Source: Discostella pseudostelligera (Eukaryota > Bacillariophyta > Thalassiosirophyceae > Thalassiosirales > Thalassiosiraceae). Taken from it: DNA of 29,840 nt. Each line of letters starts with the position of its first letter. The first letter of the stretch is position 1. Positions 1-9,350 of this stretch are shown one piece after another. The notes under the pieces are model-generated. The model did no database searches and was not told the origin of the DNA. It was given only the letters and a program-made list of their open reading frames with translations. Position numbers and translations under genes: made by a program. The DNA lies in contig JALLBK010000215.1 in the NCBI GenBank assembly GCA_036940085.1, positions 1-29,840 of the forward strand, given 5' to 3'.

Positions 1-54
1 GTAATTTACCCGTATAAGTAGATACTCGTACGGTACGGGATCTTACCTAGCTAC

Positions 55-1205
55 ATGCAGAGATGCAGAGATGCAGAGGTGCAGAGGTACAGAGGTGCAG
101 GTGCAGGTGCAGTGGTAGGTGCACGCAGATTTGCTGCTGACTTGCTGCAGTGCAGAGCAGGTGCAGAGCAGAGAGCAGGTGCAGAGAGCAGGTGCAGCAG
201 AGCATTAACATGTGCAGAGCATGTGCAGAGCAGGTGCTGAATTTCACTGGTGCAGATATGGAGGTGCTGAGGGTGATTTTATAGGTGATTGCACAGGTTC
301 AGAGGAGGTGGTACAATTATGCAGAGTAAGAGTCGCTGAGGTACAGAGTGCAGAGGTGGTGCAGATGTGCAGATGCAGAGGTGCAGTGGTGCAGTGGTTC
401 AGTGAGTGGTGCAGTGGCGGTGCAGTGGTGCTGAGGTGCAGTGGTGCAGAGATGCAGATATAGATGAGTGCTGCGGTGCTGAGGTTCAGCAGAGGTGATT
501 GTGCAGGTGCAGGTGATTGTGCAGGTTCAGAGCAGGTGCTAAAGTGAAGAGATACAGAGGTTCTGCTGCAGAGGTTCATCATCAGCAGCAGGGTTCAACA
601 GAGGTGCAGATGTACAGGTGCCGAGCAGGAACAGAGGTGCACAGGTGCACAGCAGGTGCAGGGAGCAGAGGTTCTGCAGAGGACCACAGGGTTCAGAGGT
701 GGTGCAGAGGTTCAGAAGCAGGTGCAGGTGCAGGGGTGCAGGTGCAGCAGTTAATGAGGTGCAGGTGCAGAGGTAGATGTAGAGCAGGTAAGTGCAGAGT
801 TAGCTGCAGAGGTAGGTGCATTGCAGGTGCAGACATGCAGATGTACACAGGTGCCAAGGTGCAGAGGTTTCTTAGACGAGGTGCAGAGGTGCAGATGCGG
901 AGCAGGGCAGAGGTGCAGAAGTGCAGCTGCAGATGCAGAGGTGCAGAGGTAGGTGCAGAGCAGTGCAAAGGTGCAGGTGCAGACATGCAAAAGTACACAT
1001 GTGCAGAGGTGCTGGTGCTTAGCAGGTGCAGATATGGAGGTCCATAGGTTCAGTAGTGGTAATTGGTGCTGATTCAAAGGTGCATCAGTGGTGCAGATGT
1101 GCAGATATGCAAAGGTGCAGGTGTTCAGAGGTGCAGACGTGCAGAGTTGCAGTGGTGCAAGATGCAGATATGGAGGTGCTGAGGTGCTGACGAGGTTCAG
1201 CAGAG
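55..1205. repeat. Degenerate GTGCAG/AGGTGCAG tandem array
   Basis: About 1.15 kb is built almost entirely from short variants of GTGCAG, AGGTGCAG, ATGCAG and GAGCAG, with occasional interruptions such as GGTTCAG and GGTGCTGA. Units are 6-8 bp and imperfect, so reading frames stay open for hundreds of bases on both strands and give Cys/Arg/Ala/Gly-rich or Leu/His/Thr/Ser-rich translations; these are a by-product of the repeat. There are no unique spacers. The first 54 bases are ordinary unique sequence. The array looks like an old satellite or minisatellite; I cannot say whether it is subtelomeric, pericentromeric or interstitial. Confidence 0.9.
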
Positions 1206-1851
1206 GTGCTTGTGCTTGATCATCATCACTACCACAGGCAGTGCCCCACCAAAACCAAAACACCATATTTATATGCATTTTTATCACTCCTCTTTATTTT
1301 GTTCCTTCTTAGATCCTGCTGAGATCCTTGATCCTGCTGAGTTCCTGAGACCCTCCTCATCATGCTCATGCACCTCATCATTCTTATCCTCCTCATCTTT
1401 GTCTGCATCCTTGTCATCCTCATCATTCTAATCTCTTCATCTCTAATCCTCATCATTCAGCATCAGCATCATTGCCATACTATCATTATAATTCATAATC
1501 TTCATCCACAGCATCAGAATCACCATCACCTTCATAGCAGTCATCATACTTATTCAATAGTAGCCATGCTTTCTCATCTATCATCTTAATCACCATCAAC
1601 CTCAGCATCACCACACCATGCTTGTACTACTCGTTCTCAGCGCATGCTCCTGCTGCATCTGGCGTGTGGAGAAGGACAAGAAGGAAGAGCACGAGGAGGA
1701 GGAGAATGATTGTGATGCTTATGATGAGGAGGATGAGCCACAGGAGCACGTGGATGGTGTGATTTCCACTTGCGATTGAATGGATTGGATGAAACTGCAA
1801 TGATGAAGTCATGGATAAAGATACTTAAATTTCAACGGAATTTGCATCTAC
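1206..1851. other. Low-complexity intergenic region, no gene seen
   Basis: Roughly 1290-1620 is a G-poor run of CATCAT, CCTCAT and TTCATC words. About 1660-1750 turns purine-rich, with GAAGGA, GAGGAGGAG and GATGATG words. No protein family was recognised in any frame. The right end holds the 3' flank of the minus-strand ABC1 kinase gene and one copy of AAAGATACTTA at 1817-1827. Confidence 0.7.
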
Positions 1852-3701
1852 TTATCGTCGCCTCTCTTCGTTCGCCTCCCGTCTTTTCTGTAGATGCAAC
1901 GCTACCGCAGCAACCTTTGTTCTCATCGGTGAAGGCAATCTCGATATTGCCCTCGACACTTTACCTCTACCCCATCCATTCAGCAATTTCAATACATCCC
2001 TTATTCTGATTTTGTTGTTTGACTTTCTGTCAGCACCCGATGGAGCAGCAGCGGCACGATTACCTTCCAATACCCGCCTCGCAATCGGTGCCCACTCTTT
2101 CGAGAGCGACCATGGTATTTCGAGCCGGTCAGATAGTCCCTTTATTAATATCGTACTCCTACCCACCAATACCAGATCTTGTGGAAAGGATTTCAAGGCT
2201 TTCACTGGTGAATTGGGTGATAATTCACCCTTCTCGTATCCTCCTGGCAATTGTTTGACACTTCCGTCGAAGAGCCACATTGCTACAGCTGCAGGTCCCT
2301 CGGGCGGTGCATCATCCGCCAGCTCGACCCCCAGTTCTAATGCAAGATTACCAATCGTTTGTAAGTCGATTGGATTGTCATCACTAATACGGTCATCTAA
2401 TGCAATCATGACCTTGGAGAGTGTCTCACGCGCTCTGCCTCCAATCTGCTTTACTTGACCAAAATCGATTAGACCTATCCTGCCATCGTTGAGGACGAAT
2501 ATGTTACCAGGATGTGGATCCGCTGAGCGGAGGATGAAGAATAGAATGAAGGTGAAGAGATGTTAATCCATAATAACATGGCGTGCAAAAGTGACTCATC
2601 CCAGCATCTCCGCTCTCACCATGAAAAAATCCAGTCTCGAGGATGCATCGTCCAAACACATCCGTTAAACCCCGAAGCAACTTCCGTCCAAACAATTGTG
2701 CCTCAGGACTGTCGGGATGAATGCCTCGTTTTGTCATCTCTTCTGCAGCTCGGCTTAGTGGCACTCCATCCAAATAATCCATGACCAGCACTTTGTACAT
2801 TGGTATGGTATGATCCCATCGGCAGAATACGTGCATTACATGGTAAGCAATATCATCATATCACTGTATGCAAAGAGAGTAAAGAAAATAATGCTGCATT
2901 CTCTCTCACCTCTCCTACTAACCAATCCATTCACAGGACGAGGCATCACCACCGCCGGATTCTCCACTGTCCTTCCATACTCATCCTTAGTAATCGTATC
3001 ATGTATTCTATCCATCGCTACCGCCTCGGCGACAAAATCAAACTCAAATGCCAATTGCTTCTCCAACTCACAAAATACTGTATAGTAATCCAGTGGCAAG
3101 TCATTAGCGAATGTCTTGGCCAATGCCTTTAGGTTGGCAATATCTCCCATTAATTTGCTTTCAATAGCGGGACGTTGGACTTTGACTGCCACCTCTCGAT
3201 TGCCAAATTTGGAGGATAGGACCGCACGATGGACTTGGGCCACACTCGCCGAACCTAATGGCACCTCGTCAAATGAAGCAAATACATCTGTGAATTGTTC
3301 ATTCCGTAATAATAATTCTTTGGATATCACCGCCTTGATTAATTCGACTGGGAGTGGGTCCACATTGTCAGTGAAATTCGATAGTGCATCGGTATATTGT
3401 ACTGGAAACAAATCTCGTCTCGATGCGATAATTTGGGCGGTCTTGACATAAAATCCCTTGAGAGATAATATGGTATTGGCCAATGTTTGTGCACCACGTG
3501 CATGTTGTTCATTCCATATATTTTCCATTTCGGTCGAATTGTAGGTTTCACCCCCAGAGAAAGAATTGAGCAATTGCAATTCCATCTCTTTGGTGTAGTA
3601 TGAGAAGACGATGGGGAGGGCAGATGTCCAGAATTTAGTAGCGCGTTGAAGACGTTGGAGTTTGGTCAATGGAGGAGGAAAGTCGATTGTGTTTTCGATT
3701 G

Positions 3702-3758
<57 letters not shown>

Positions 3759-4038
3759 CCTGGGAATTGCCTTCCGGCACAGTACTGACAACAGATGTCG
3801 TTGATGATGTTGCTGCCCTGAGTATGAATCTATCAGCGGTACGAGGGTGAAGATGCCGACTAGTGGTGGCAACTGTAGCTGTTGACAATGTTATCGACTT
3901 CGTTAGTGTAGATGGCAATGATGAGGTTGTGAATGCACAAGATTGACCAACGAGAGAGCTTGATATCCATGCTAGCGTCACCAGCGCCATAGCCGCCGTC
4001 GACGACGACGCGATGCTTACAGTTAATGGACGCTTCAT
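1852..4038 (-). CDS. ABC1/ADCK-family (UbiB-like) atypical kinase, plastid-type
   Basis: Three exons: 4038-2910, 2790-2620 and 2522-1852, with introns of 119 and 97 nt beginning GTGAGA. Joined they give 656 residues. ABC1 kinases act in quinone and prenyl-lipid metabolism; the plastid members associate with plastoglobules. Seen: a hydrophobic N-terminus ending at SCAF-TT (residues 33-38), consistent with a diatom plastid presequence; 18 Asn (95-112); a KxGQ-equivalent KTAQ (199-202); the Ala-rich loop LGSASVAQVH (261-270); the ATP-binding Lys in VAVKVQRP (286); FVAEAVAM (Glu 338); the catalytic DPHPGN (435-440); and IDFG (about 452-455). The joints reconstitute the family strings RRVLVMDYLDG and FFHADPHPGN, which supports both introns. 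Start: ATG at 4038. It is divergent from the importin-like gene, with 499 bp between the two starts. The exact substrate or subfamily cannot be told. Confidence 0.93.
3703..3756. repeat. (GTT)18 microsatellite encoding an Asn run
   Basis: A perfect trinucleotide run inside exon 1 of the ABC1 kinase gene, read on the minus strand as 18 AAC codons. It lies between the presumed plastid presequence and the kinase domain, so length changes should be tolerated. Confidence 0.95.
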
Positions 4039-4537
4039 CTTATACTTCTTAGATTACTTCGTTTTCGACACCGCCGTCACCTCTCGCGCTCTCTCTGCCC
4101 TACAATATGTCACTACTACTACCGCGCACCGACCGTCACTGTAATGGTAAATGGTAGTGGTACCATAGCGGCGGCGGCGGACTCTCGTCAGCAAAGGTCG
4201 GCAATCGCCATCGTCGTCATCGTGTCACTCGATGCTCGAGAGCGACCACGTACTACTTGTTGGATCTCCCGCCAAAAGCTTTCATCTGTTTGGCGTCAGG
4301 ATTTTGGATCTTTTCGTCTGTCCGGCGACAAAGATACTTATAAACATTTAAAATTAAAATTTGAAATTGAAAAAGATACTTAATAGATTTCGATGTTGAT
4401 TTTTGAAATCGAAAAGATACTTAACATGAATCTACAACGAGGCGGCAACCGTGCACCGTCGCCTTCGATAGATGATGATGACCATGGCGTCCGGTCCATT
4501 CGATAACTGAATAATACTTCCCCGCCACCCACCCAAG
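4039..4537. promoter_or_regulatory. Divergent promoter region, ABC1 kinase / importin-like gene
   Basis: A gene-free region between two divergent starts. It contains an E2F-like box (CTCCCGCC at 4266-4273, followed by AAAAG) and three regularly spaced AAAGATACTTA copies at 4330, 4372 and 4413. The role is inferred from position only. Confidence 0.5.
4330..4423 (+). repeat. AAAGATACTTA element, three units about 42 bp apart
   Basis: AAAGATACTTA starts at 4330, 4372 and 4413, separated by AT-rich sequence. Positions 4352-4383 (32 bp) match 12000-12031 without a mismatch, and the first-to-second spacing of 42 bp is identical in the two loci. Confidence 0.85.
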
Positions 4538-7234
4538 ATGTCATCCAATCCAACTAATAAACCCCATCGCGCCCCCGCCAAATCCACTCCCTTCTCCAGT
4601 GGAGCAAGGACGGATGGCGGCGAAAGTAATACAAGTGGTGTCAGGCATCGATTGTCCATGATGACCAACTCCCTACGCAAGGCTAAGAAATTTCAAACCG
4701 TGGCTAGGAAGCGTCATATGACTTTGATACCTCGTGACGATTCTGATACTGCTGCTTCTGGTGTTGGTGCTGCTAGTGCCGGTGGTAGTGCCGGTGGTAG
4801 TGCTGGTGCTGGTGGTACTGCAGCTTTGCCATCTTTTGACGAGAACACGACGATGGTGGAGGCGGCGGCATTATCATCCTCTTCGACACAACGACAAAAT
4901 CCATACAGTCAAGATGGTCAACACATTCGGGAGACAATTGATATAGTCACTTCATTTGTGAAACAAACTTTGATTGGCAGGGGTAGTAGTTATAGGGACA
5001 GTTTTGATCCTAGACTTGACTTTGATGGTGCATTGTCAGCAAAGCTGGAACGACTCTGTGTTCTCATTTCACCCCAACATGAGAGTGATAGTGATGATGA
5101 TGTGAGAAGCAGTGACGTTGGTGGTAATGCAACACATTATGATTCCACCATGGCTGGAATGGCTGCCAATTCAATTTTATCGCAATTTATCAATGCCAAG
5201 ATGGGAGCAGGAGATCAATCATCAATGCTTGAGCACCAACAAGAACAACAATTTTCGCAAGAGAACACTACCGGGGAAATGAAAAACTTGGCATTCCTAT
5301 TGGCACATGCCCTCTCACATATTCTGCATTATACTACTACCGACAAATGTGTAATGTTTTCCAACATTCGTCATTCTTACCAAAAGGTACGAATTACGGC
5401 AGCCATCACATTAAATCAATTGGCTGCCACTGAACCTCCACCTCCTTCCATGGCAACATCATCACCACTGGAGGAATATTCACCGTATGGTCCTCCGCCA
5501 ACTCCTGCGTCACAGATATCTTCTATACCCCCCTCATGGTGCTACGTCATAGTACATTCTCCAGCATTACAAGCATTAGTGCAGAATATTGATCCTCCAC
5601 CCAACTCATCTCCACCACCACCGCCTCAATTTCACCCGCATTCCATCAAGGCTGAAATCAACAAATTCAATGATAGAGTTCAGCTTTGCGAGAAGTGTGT
5701 CTGGGCCGTGGGGAATTTAGCAGGAGATTCGGAATTGGCACGCATGGCATTATTGCAAGAGGATATGGGTATTGTATCGAAATTGATGCAATGTGTAATT
5801 CTTGGTCTGTCGATCAAGAGAGATCAACCTTGGCATATGCAGCAACCCCCACAACTGCAGGAGCAACAGCAACAACACCAGCAACAACTTTTATTGCAGG
5901 AGCAGGATGGTACTCTTGAAACAGGGATTGATTTACTACGTAATTCGATATGGGCATTGATCAATTTGTTCCGTGGAGGGGAGATTGCTCCATCGACATT
6001 GCTCAACTTGGATCATCATCAGCAGCAGCTGCAAACACCACGGTTGTCGCCGCAAGATGTAGGATTCCTCCTGTCACTCTCCGATACGTCACTCGATACG
6101 TCACTCACAACAGCAGCAACGACGATGGAAAAAGGGACGAAAGCAACATGGGATGATGTTGCCAATGAAACCTGCTGGCTTTTATCCTACCTAACTCGAG
6201 ATGATACCTCAGTGATGGAGTTTCTTTGCACCCAATGGAATACCTTCGGGACGAATACCCTATCCATGCTGGTGGAAAGGTTGGCGCATTCCACCGATGC
6301 AGTGAGCAATGAGTTGCTCCGTCGGAGTGGGAACAACATGAACTGTGTGACGCGACAGATGGAATACTTGATACCGTGCTGTCGAACATTGAAAAATGTG
6401 GCATTGACCCCGGATCTAATTCTTGGGAGTAGACGATTTATTGAGTCTATCCTTCTAGCAACAACATCGACAATAAGAAGTGACAATTTCGCTCCAGACA
6501 ATGACATCCGTCCATTTGAATTATCACTTGCGAAACTGATATCATTCGGAACACTGGGGGCGGGCAACGCCATAACCAACATTGCATCCGAGGCTACGTC
6601 ATTGGCAGGAACATGCTTGTACGACGCCGGAATCGAACCCAGTTGTGCTACCTCCTCTGCTCGAATCATATTGTTACCGGCATTGTGCCAGGCGATTCTT
6701 TCTCCATTATCGACATTTGACTTCCAACGAGAGGTGGTTTGGGCACTTTGGTCTACGATAGGACTTGCGAGGGAAGCAATGGAGATTAATGGTGATTCGT
6801 ACGCGTGTGCTGTTCAACCTGTCTTGGTACGAGATTTCATTCGTATCGCACCCCCGGAGATGGGCATGGCGAGGGCATTAACCACCATCCTAGCCGCTAT
6901 GGATGCAGATGCAACGGAGGCATCTTTACGATTGATTAACTTGCTCCTTCGATGGATGGACTACAGCGGGATGAATGAAAGTGGAAATAAGAAAATTGCA
7001 ATAATCTTTGAGGAAGTTGGGTTGGTAGACGCATTATGGCGAATATGCGACAACGATACTGACGAGAGCGAAGTTGCGGAACTTGCTGCGAGTATTTTAG
7101 ATGACTTTTATGAACACGATGACGGAGAGGACGAATGTGAAATGTACGATAATTCCGGTGGACAATTCCAATTCCAAATGCCAGACGGTAGTATTCCAGA
7201 GGGTGGATTCAATTTCGGAGCTCCGACAAGATAG
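4538..7234 (+). CDS. Divergent importin-alpha-like armadillo-repeat protein
   Basis: A single-exon gene of 898 residues. Importin-alpha proteins bind nuclear localisation signals through ARM repeats and bind importin-beta through a basic N-terminal IBB segment. Seen: a basic stretch RKAKKFQTVARKRH near residues 48-61; ARM-like helices CEKCVWAVGNLAGDS, RNSIWALINLFRGG, NETCWLLSYLTRDD and QREVVWALWSTIGLARE, each resembling the Trp-containing helix of an importin-alpha repeat in the correct order; and an acidic C-terminus (EVAELAASILDDFYEHDDGEDE) like the end of the family. At about 900 residues it is far longer than the usual 500-550, because of Gly/Ala, Pro-rich and Gln/His-rich (about 435-455) inserts. 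The Asn of the WxxxN NLS-binding pairs appears only in some repeats, so cargo binding may differ. It could instead be a TMCO6-like ARM protein. It converges on the ARL8-like gene with 125 bp between stops. Confidence 0.8.
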   Translation: MSSNPTNKPHRAPAKSTPFSSGARTDGGESNTSGVRHRLSMMTNSLRKAKKFQTVARKRHMTLIPRDDSDTAASGVGAASAGGSAGGSAGAGGTAALPSFDENTTMVEAAALSSSSTQRQNPYSQDGQHIRETIDIVTSFVKQTLIGRGSSYRDSFDPRLDFDGALSAKLERLCVLISPQHESDSDDDVRSSDVGGNATHYDSTMAGMAANSILSQFINAKMGAGDQSSMLEHQQEQQFSQENTTGEMKNLAFLLAHALSHILHYTTTDKCVMFSNIRHSYQKVRITAAITLNQLAATEPPPPSMATSSPLEEYSPYGPPPTPASQISSIPPSWCYVIVHSPALQALVQNIDPPPNSSPPPPPQFHPHSIKAEINKFNDRVQLCEKCVWAVGNLAGDSELARMALLQEDMGIVSKLMQCVILGLSIKRDQPWHMQQPPQLQEQQQQHQQQLLLQEQDGTLETGIDLLRNSIWALINLFRGGEIAPSTLLNLDHHQQQLQTPRLSPQDVGFLLSLSDTSLDTSLTTAATTMEKGTKATWDDVANETCWLLSYLTRDDTSVMEFLCTQWNTFGTNTLSMLVERLAHSTDAVSNELLRRSGNNMNCVTRQMEYLIPCCRTLKNVALTPDLILGSRRFIESILLATTSTIRSDNFAPDNDIRPFELSLAKLISFGTLGAGNAITNIASEATSLAGTCLYDAGIEPSCATSSARIILLPALCQAILSPLSTFDFQREVVWALWSTIGLAREAMEINGDSYACAVQPVLVRDFIRIAPPEMGMARALTTILAAMDADATEASLRLINLLLRWMDYSGMNESGNKKIAIIFEEVGLVDALWRICDNDTDESEVAELAASILDDFYEHDDGEDECEMYDNSGGQFQFQMPDGSIPEGGFNFGAPTR

Positions 7235-7359
7235 GACCCTGAAGGCGCGCACGGAACAAGATCGGTTATCTGTAAAGGAGTGTTCTACCTTGGGAACAAG
7301 TTTACGCTACTTTGCAACACACACCACACTCTGACATCGAAAGATGAACGATGGATGCA

Positions 7360-7977
7360 TCAGTTCTTCCCCTGCTCCGCCAACCACTCTACAACCTGAT
7401 CCAAATTCGTTACACGCAACGCACTAATCGGTAAAACCAACCATGGCGTCTCCGAGACATAATTCAATTGCAACTCCTCAATTAACTTGCTCTCACCGAC
7501 ATGTGGCTTGATATCAATCTTATTCGCCAAGATGAGCAATGGTTTCGATCCGATACTGCCCCCATCGAGTAACTTGTGGAGTTCCTTCCTAGCAGTGGAT
7601 AGTTTCTGTGGAGCGGCGGCATCCACCACGAAGAGTACGACGTCGCATCCCTTGCAGTATTGACTCCACTCGGAACGGTATTGGACTTGACCACCGATAT
7701 CCCAACATTTCATTTGGATGCGGCCTTTTTGGAAGACTTTGACGTTCAGACCGATGGTGGGAACAGTGTCGGTAGCGTAGCCGTTCGTTAGAGCGGAGAG
7801 GAGGGTTGACTTTCCAGAGTTTTCGAGTCCGATGATGACCATGTCGAGCTTTTTGGTATAGAACCCCTCGGTGAGTTTGCGTAGAACCGTGGACATGGAT
7901 GACATCATGCTATCGAATAATCGTCGGGTCTCGCTAAGACCGTACTGCATCGTCAAGTTGTTGATTGGCAATTTCAT
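7360..7977 (-). CDS. ARL8-like small GTPase, copy 1
   Basis: Arl8 GTPases act on late endosome/lysosome or vacuole membranes and in vesicle positioning. Seen: GLENSGKS (P-loop), TVPTIGLNV (switch I), CWDIGGQ (switch II; WDIGGQ is typical of ARF/ARL proteins), NKID and ISAL (guanine recognition). The first in-frame ATG is at 7977 with ACC before it, giving 205 residues. The conserved core aligned without gaps to copy 2 starts at the Met at 7896 (MSTVLRKL, 178 residues), so either start is possible. The open frame continues upstream without another ATG, and a GTGAGAG donor-like site near 8105 means an upstream exon cannot be excluded. Unlike copy 2 it has no Gly at position 2. It is about 80% identical to copy 2 and faces away from it. 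Confidence 0.9.
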   Translation of the reverse strand: MKLPINNLTMQYGLSETRRLFDSMMSSMSTVLRKLTEGFYTKKLDMVIIGLENSGKSTLLSALTNGYATDTVPTIGLNVKVFQKGRIQMKCWDIGGQVQYRSEWSQYCKGCDVVLFVVDAAAPQKLSTARKELHKLLDGGSIGSKPLLILANKIDIKPHVGESKLIEELQLNYVSETPWLVLPISALRVTNLDQVVEWLAEQGKN

Positions 7978-8432
7978 GGTCAATCTCTCTCTCTCTCGAT
8001 CGACAGTAGAGGATGATTTTGTTGTGGATGTCAACGATTGCGAGAGTGCAGCAGTCAGTGCGGACGACCTGCGGATGCTCCGAGAAGTTGTTGTTGTCTC
8101 TCTCACCGCATCCCCCAGGTTGGGCGAGATGAGGACGACTGAAACGGCTACTGTACTACGGCCCCGCCATATCTAAATTAGCGATATTCATTTAGCGATA
8201 ATCTTTCTCGTTGTTGGCTGTTTTGGCGACGGTGCATCTCGTCCACCAAACCAACACCATCGCCTCGCCCCATTTTGACCTCCCCCGACCATGACGATAG
8301 CGACTTCGGCGGCGGCGGCTTTTGTTTGACCAGACCAGCTACTAACTGCTACTACCTACCATACCTCTTCCAGCCTACATCCTCCACCCTAGAGAGACAG
8401 AAAGCCAAATCAAAGCCTACACATCTTAAATC
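7978..8432. promoter_or_regulatory. Shared region between the two ARL8-like genes
   Basis: 455 bp between the divergent starts. It contains a CT run (7984-7997) near the copy-1 start. Any 5'UTR or extra exon of copy 1 would lie here. No clear palindrome between the two arms was noticed, and no regulatory motif was identified. Confidence 0.4.
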
Positions 8433-8969
8433 ATGGGCCAAGTTCTACGAAAACTTCTCGACATCTTCTTCACCAAGAAGCTCGACATGGTCGTCATCGG
8501 TCTCGAAAATTCCGGCAAAACCACCCTTCTCTCCGCCCTCGCCCACGGCCACCCTATCGAAACAGTGCCCACCATCGGTCTCAATGTCAAAGTCTTCCAA
8601 AAAGGCCGAGTACAAATGAAATGCTGGGATATCGGCGGCCAAGCCCAATACCGTACCGAATGGTCACGCTATTGCAAGGGATGCGACGTGGTACTCTTCG
8701 TCGTCGATGCCGCCGCACCACAAAAATTACCCACGGCCAAGAAAGAACTGCACAAATTACTCGATGATGGTAGTATCGGTTCCACTCCACTACTAGTCCT
8801 TGCCAATAAAATTGATATTGAACCACATGTGGGTGAATCGGAATTAATTGAAAAGTTGCAATTGAATTATGTTATGGAAACGCCATGGATGGTGTTGCCG
8901 ATTAGTGCGTTGCAGTTGACGAATTTGGATCAGGTTGTGGAATGGTTAACGGCGCAGGGAAAGAGCTGA
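8433..8969 (+). CDS. ARL8-like small GTPase, copy 2
   Basis: A single exon of 178 residues, close to the usual Arl8 length of about 186. Motifs: GLENSGKT (23-30), TVPTIGL (44-50), WDIGGQ (65-70), NKID (125-128) and ISAL (157-160). The N-terminus MGQVLRKLLDIFFTKK has Gly 2 and an amphipathic, hydrophobic face, consistent with N-myristoylation and membrane docking as in ARF proteins; copy 1 lacks this Gly. The start ATG at 8433 is the first in frame and fits the family. The N-terminal half uses C-ending codons heavily, while the last third is more AT-rich. It is a probable inverted-duplication partner of the gene at 7360-7977. Confidence 0.93.
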   Translation: MGQVLRKLLDIFFTKKLDMVVIGLENSGKTTLLSALAHGHPIETVPTIGLNVKVFQKGRVQMKCWDIGGQAQYRTEWSRYCKGCDVVLFVVDAAAPQKLPTAKKELHKLLDDGSIGSTPLLVLANKIDIEPHVGESELIEKLQLNYVMETPWMVLPISALQLTNLDQVVEWLTAQGKS

Positions 8970-9350
8970 GGAATCAGGAAAAAAACAACAACAACAACAA
9001 CAACAACACTGGCTGTATGTGCCTCCTCGGTGCCGCGGGGGGAGTGGGGAGGAGGGAGGGAAGGGTAGATGGACGGAAACAATTATTAAAGGATGGTGCT
9101 TCTATTGGATGTATAATTTATTCTGTGGTTGGTTGGTGGTGATCCAATATCATGGATGTGTTACTTGTTGCGGGTGAGATCTGCATGTGTTGGGGCGAGG
9201 GAGGTTCCAGAGAGGATGACTGTCATTAAATTCATCCAGCGGATAACCAACGCATGAAGGAATACGTGATAGAGCTAGCTCGCGAAATGGTAACCCTGCA
9301 ATTATTTTGCTATTGTTATCGACCATCTACTTCCCTTTTGAGAGAACGGA
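8970..9350. other. Intergenic region between convergent genes, with an AAC microsatellite
   Basis: This holds the 3' ends of the ARL8-like copy 2 and of the SMP-30 family gene. An (AAC)8 run lies at 8985-9008, followed by a G-rich stretch (about 9035-9070). No conserved coding potential was seen. Confidence 0.6.

Noticed and set aside
55..1205. Possible CRISPR array
   Set aside because: The repeat units are contiguous and degenerate with no constant-length unique spacers, and the genome is eukaryotic.
55..1287. Long open frames on both strands in the first 1.3 kb
   Set aside because: They arise from the 6-8 bp repeat array and give only low-complexity translations; no family, start context or splice pattern supports a gene.
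1210..1812. Short open frames (about 60-75 codons) in the CATCAT and GAGGAG tracts
   Set aside because: Low-complexity translations only (Ser/Leu/Ile/His runs); no homology or conserved motif.
2836..2930. Reading the ABC1 kinase exon 1 through past 2910
   Set aside because: The read-through loses family similarity after SRRG, while splicing at GTGAGA (2909) to ACAAAG (2791) restores RRVLVMDYLDG. A nearer acceptor at about 2864 puts a stop in frame.
4144..4383. 79-codon frame upstream of the importin-like gene
   Set aside because: It crosses the E2F-like box and the AAAGATACTTA repeat, has no family similarity and lies in a divergent promoter.
7978..8106. Start of ARL8-like copy 1 at 8106
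   Set aside because: That codon is GTG; the extension has no counterpart in copy 2. An upstream exon remains possible but unproven.
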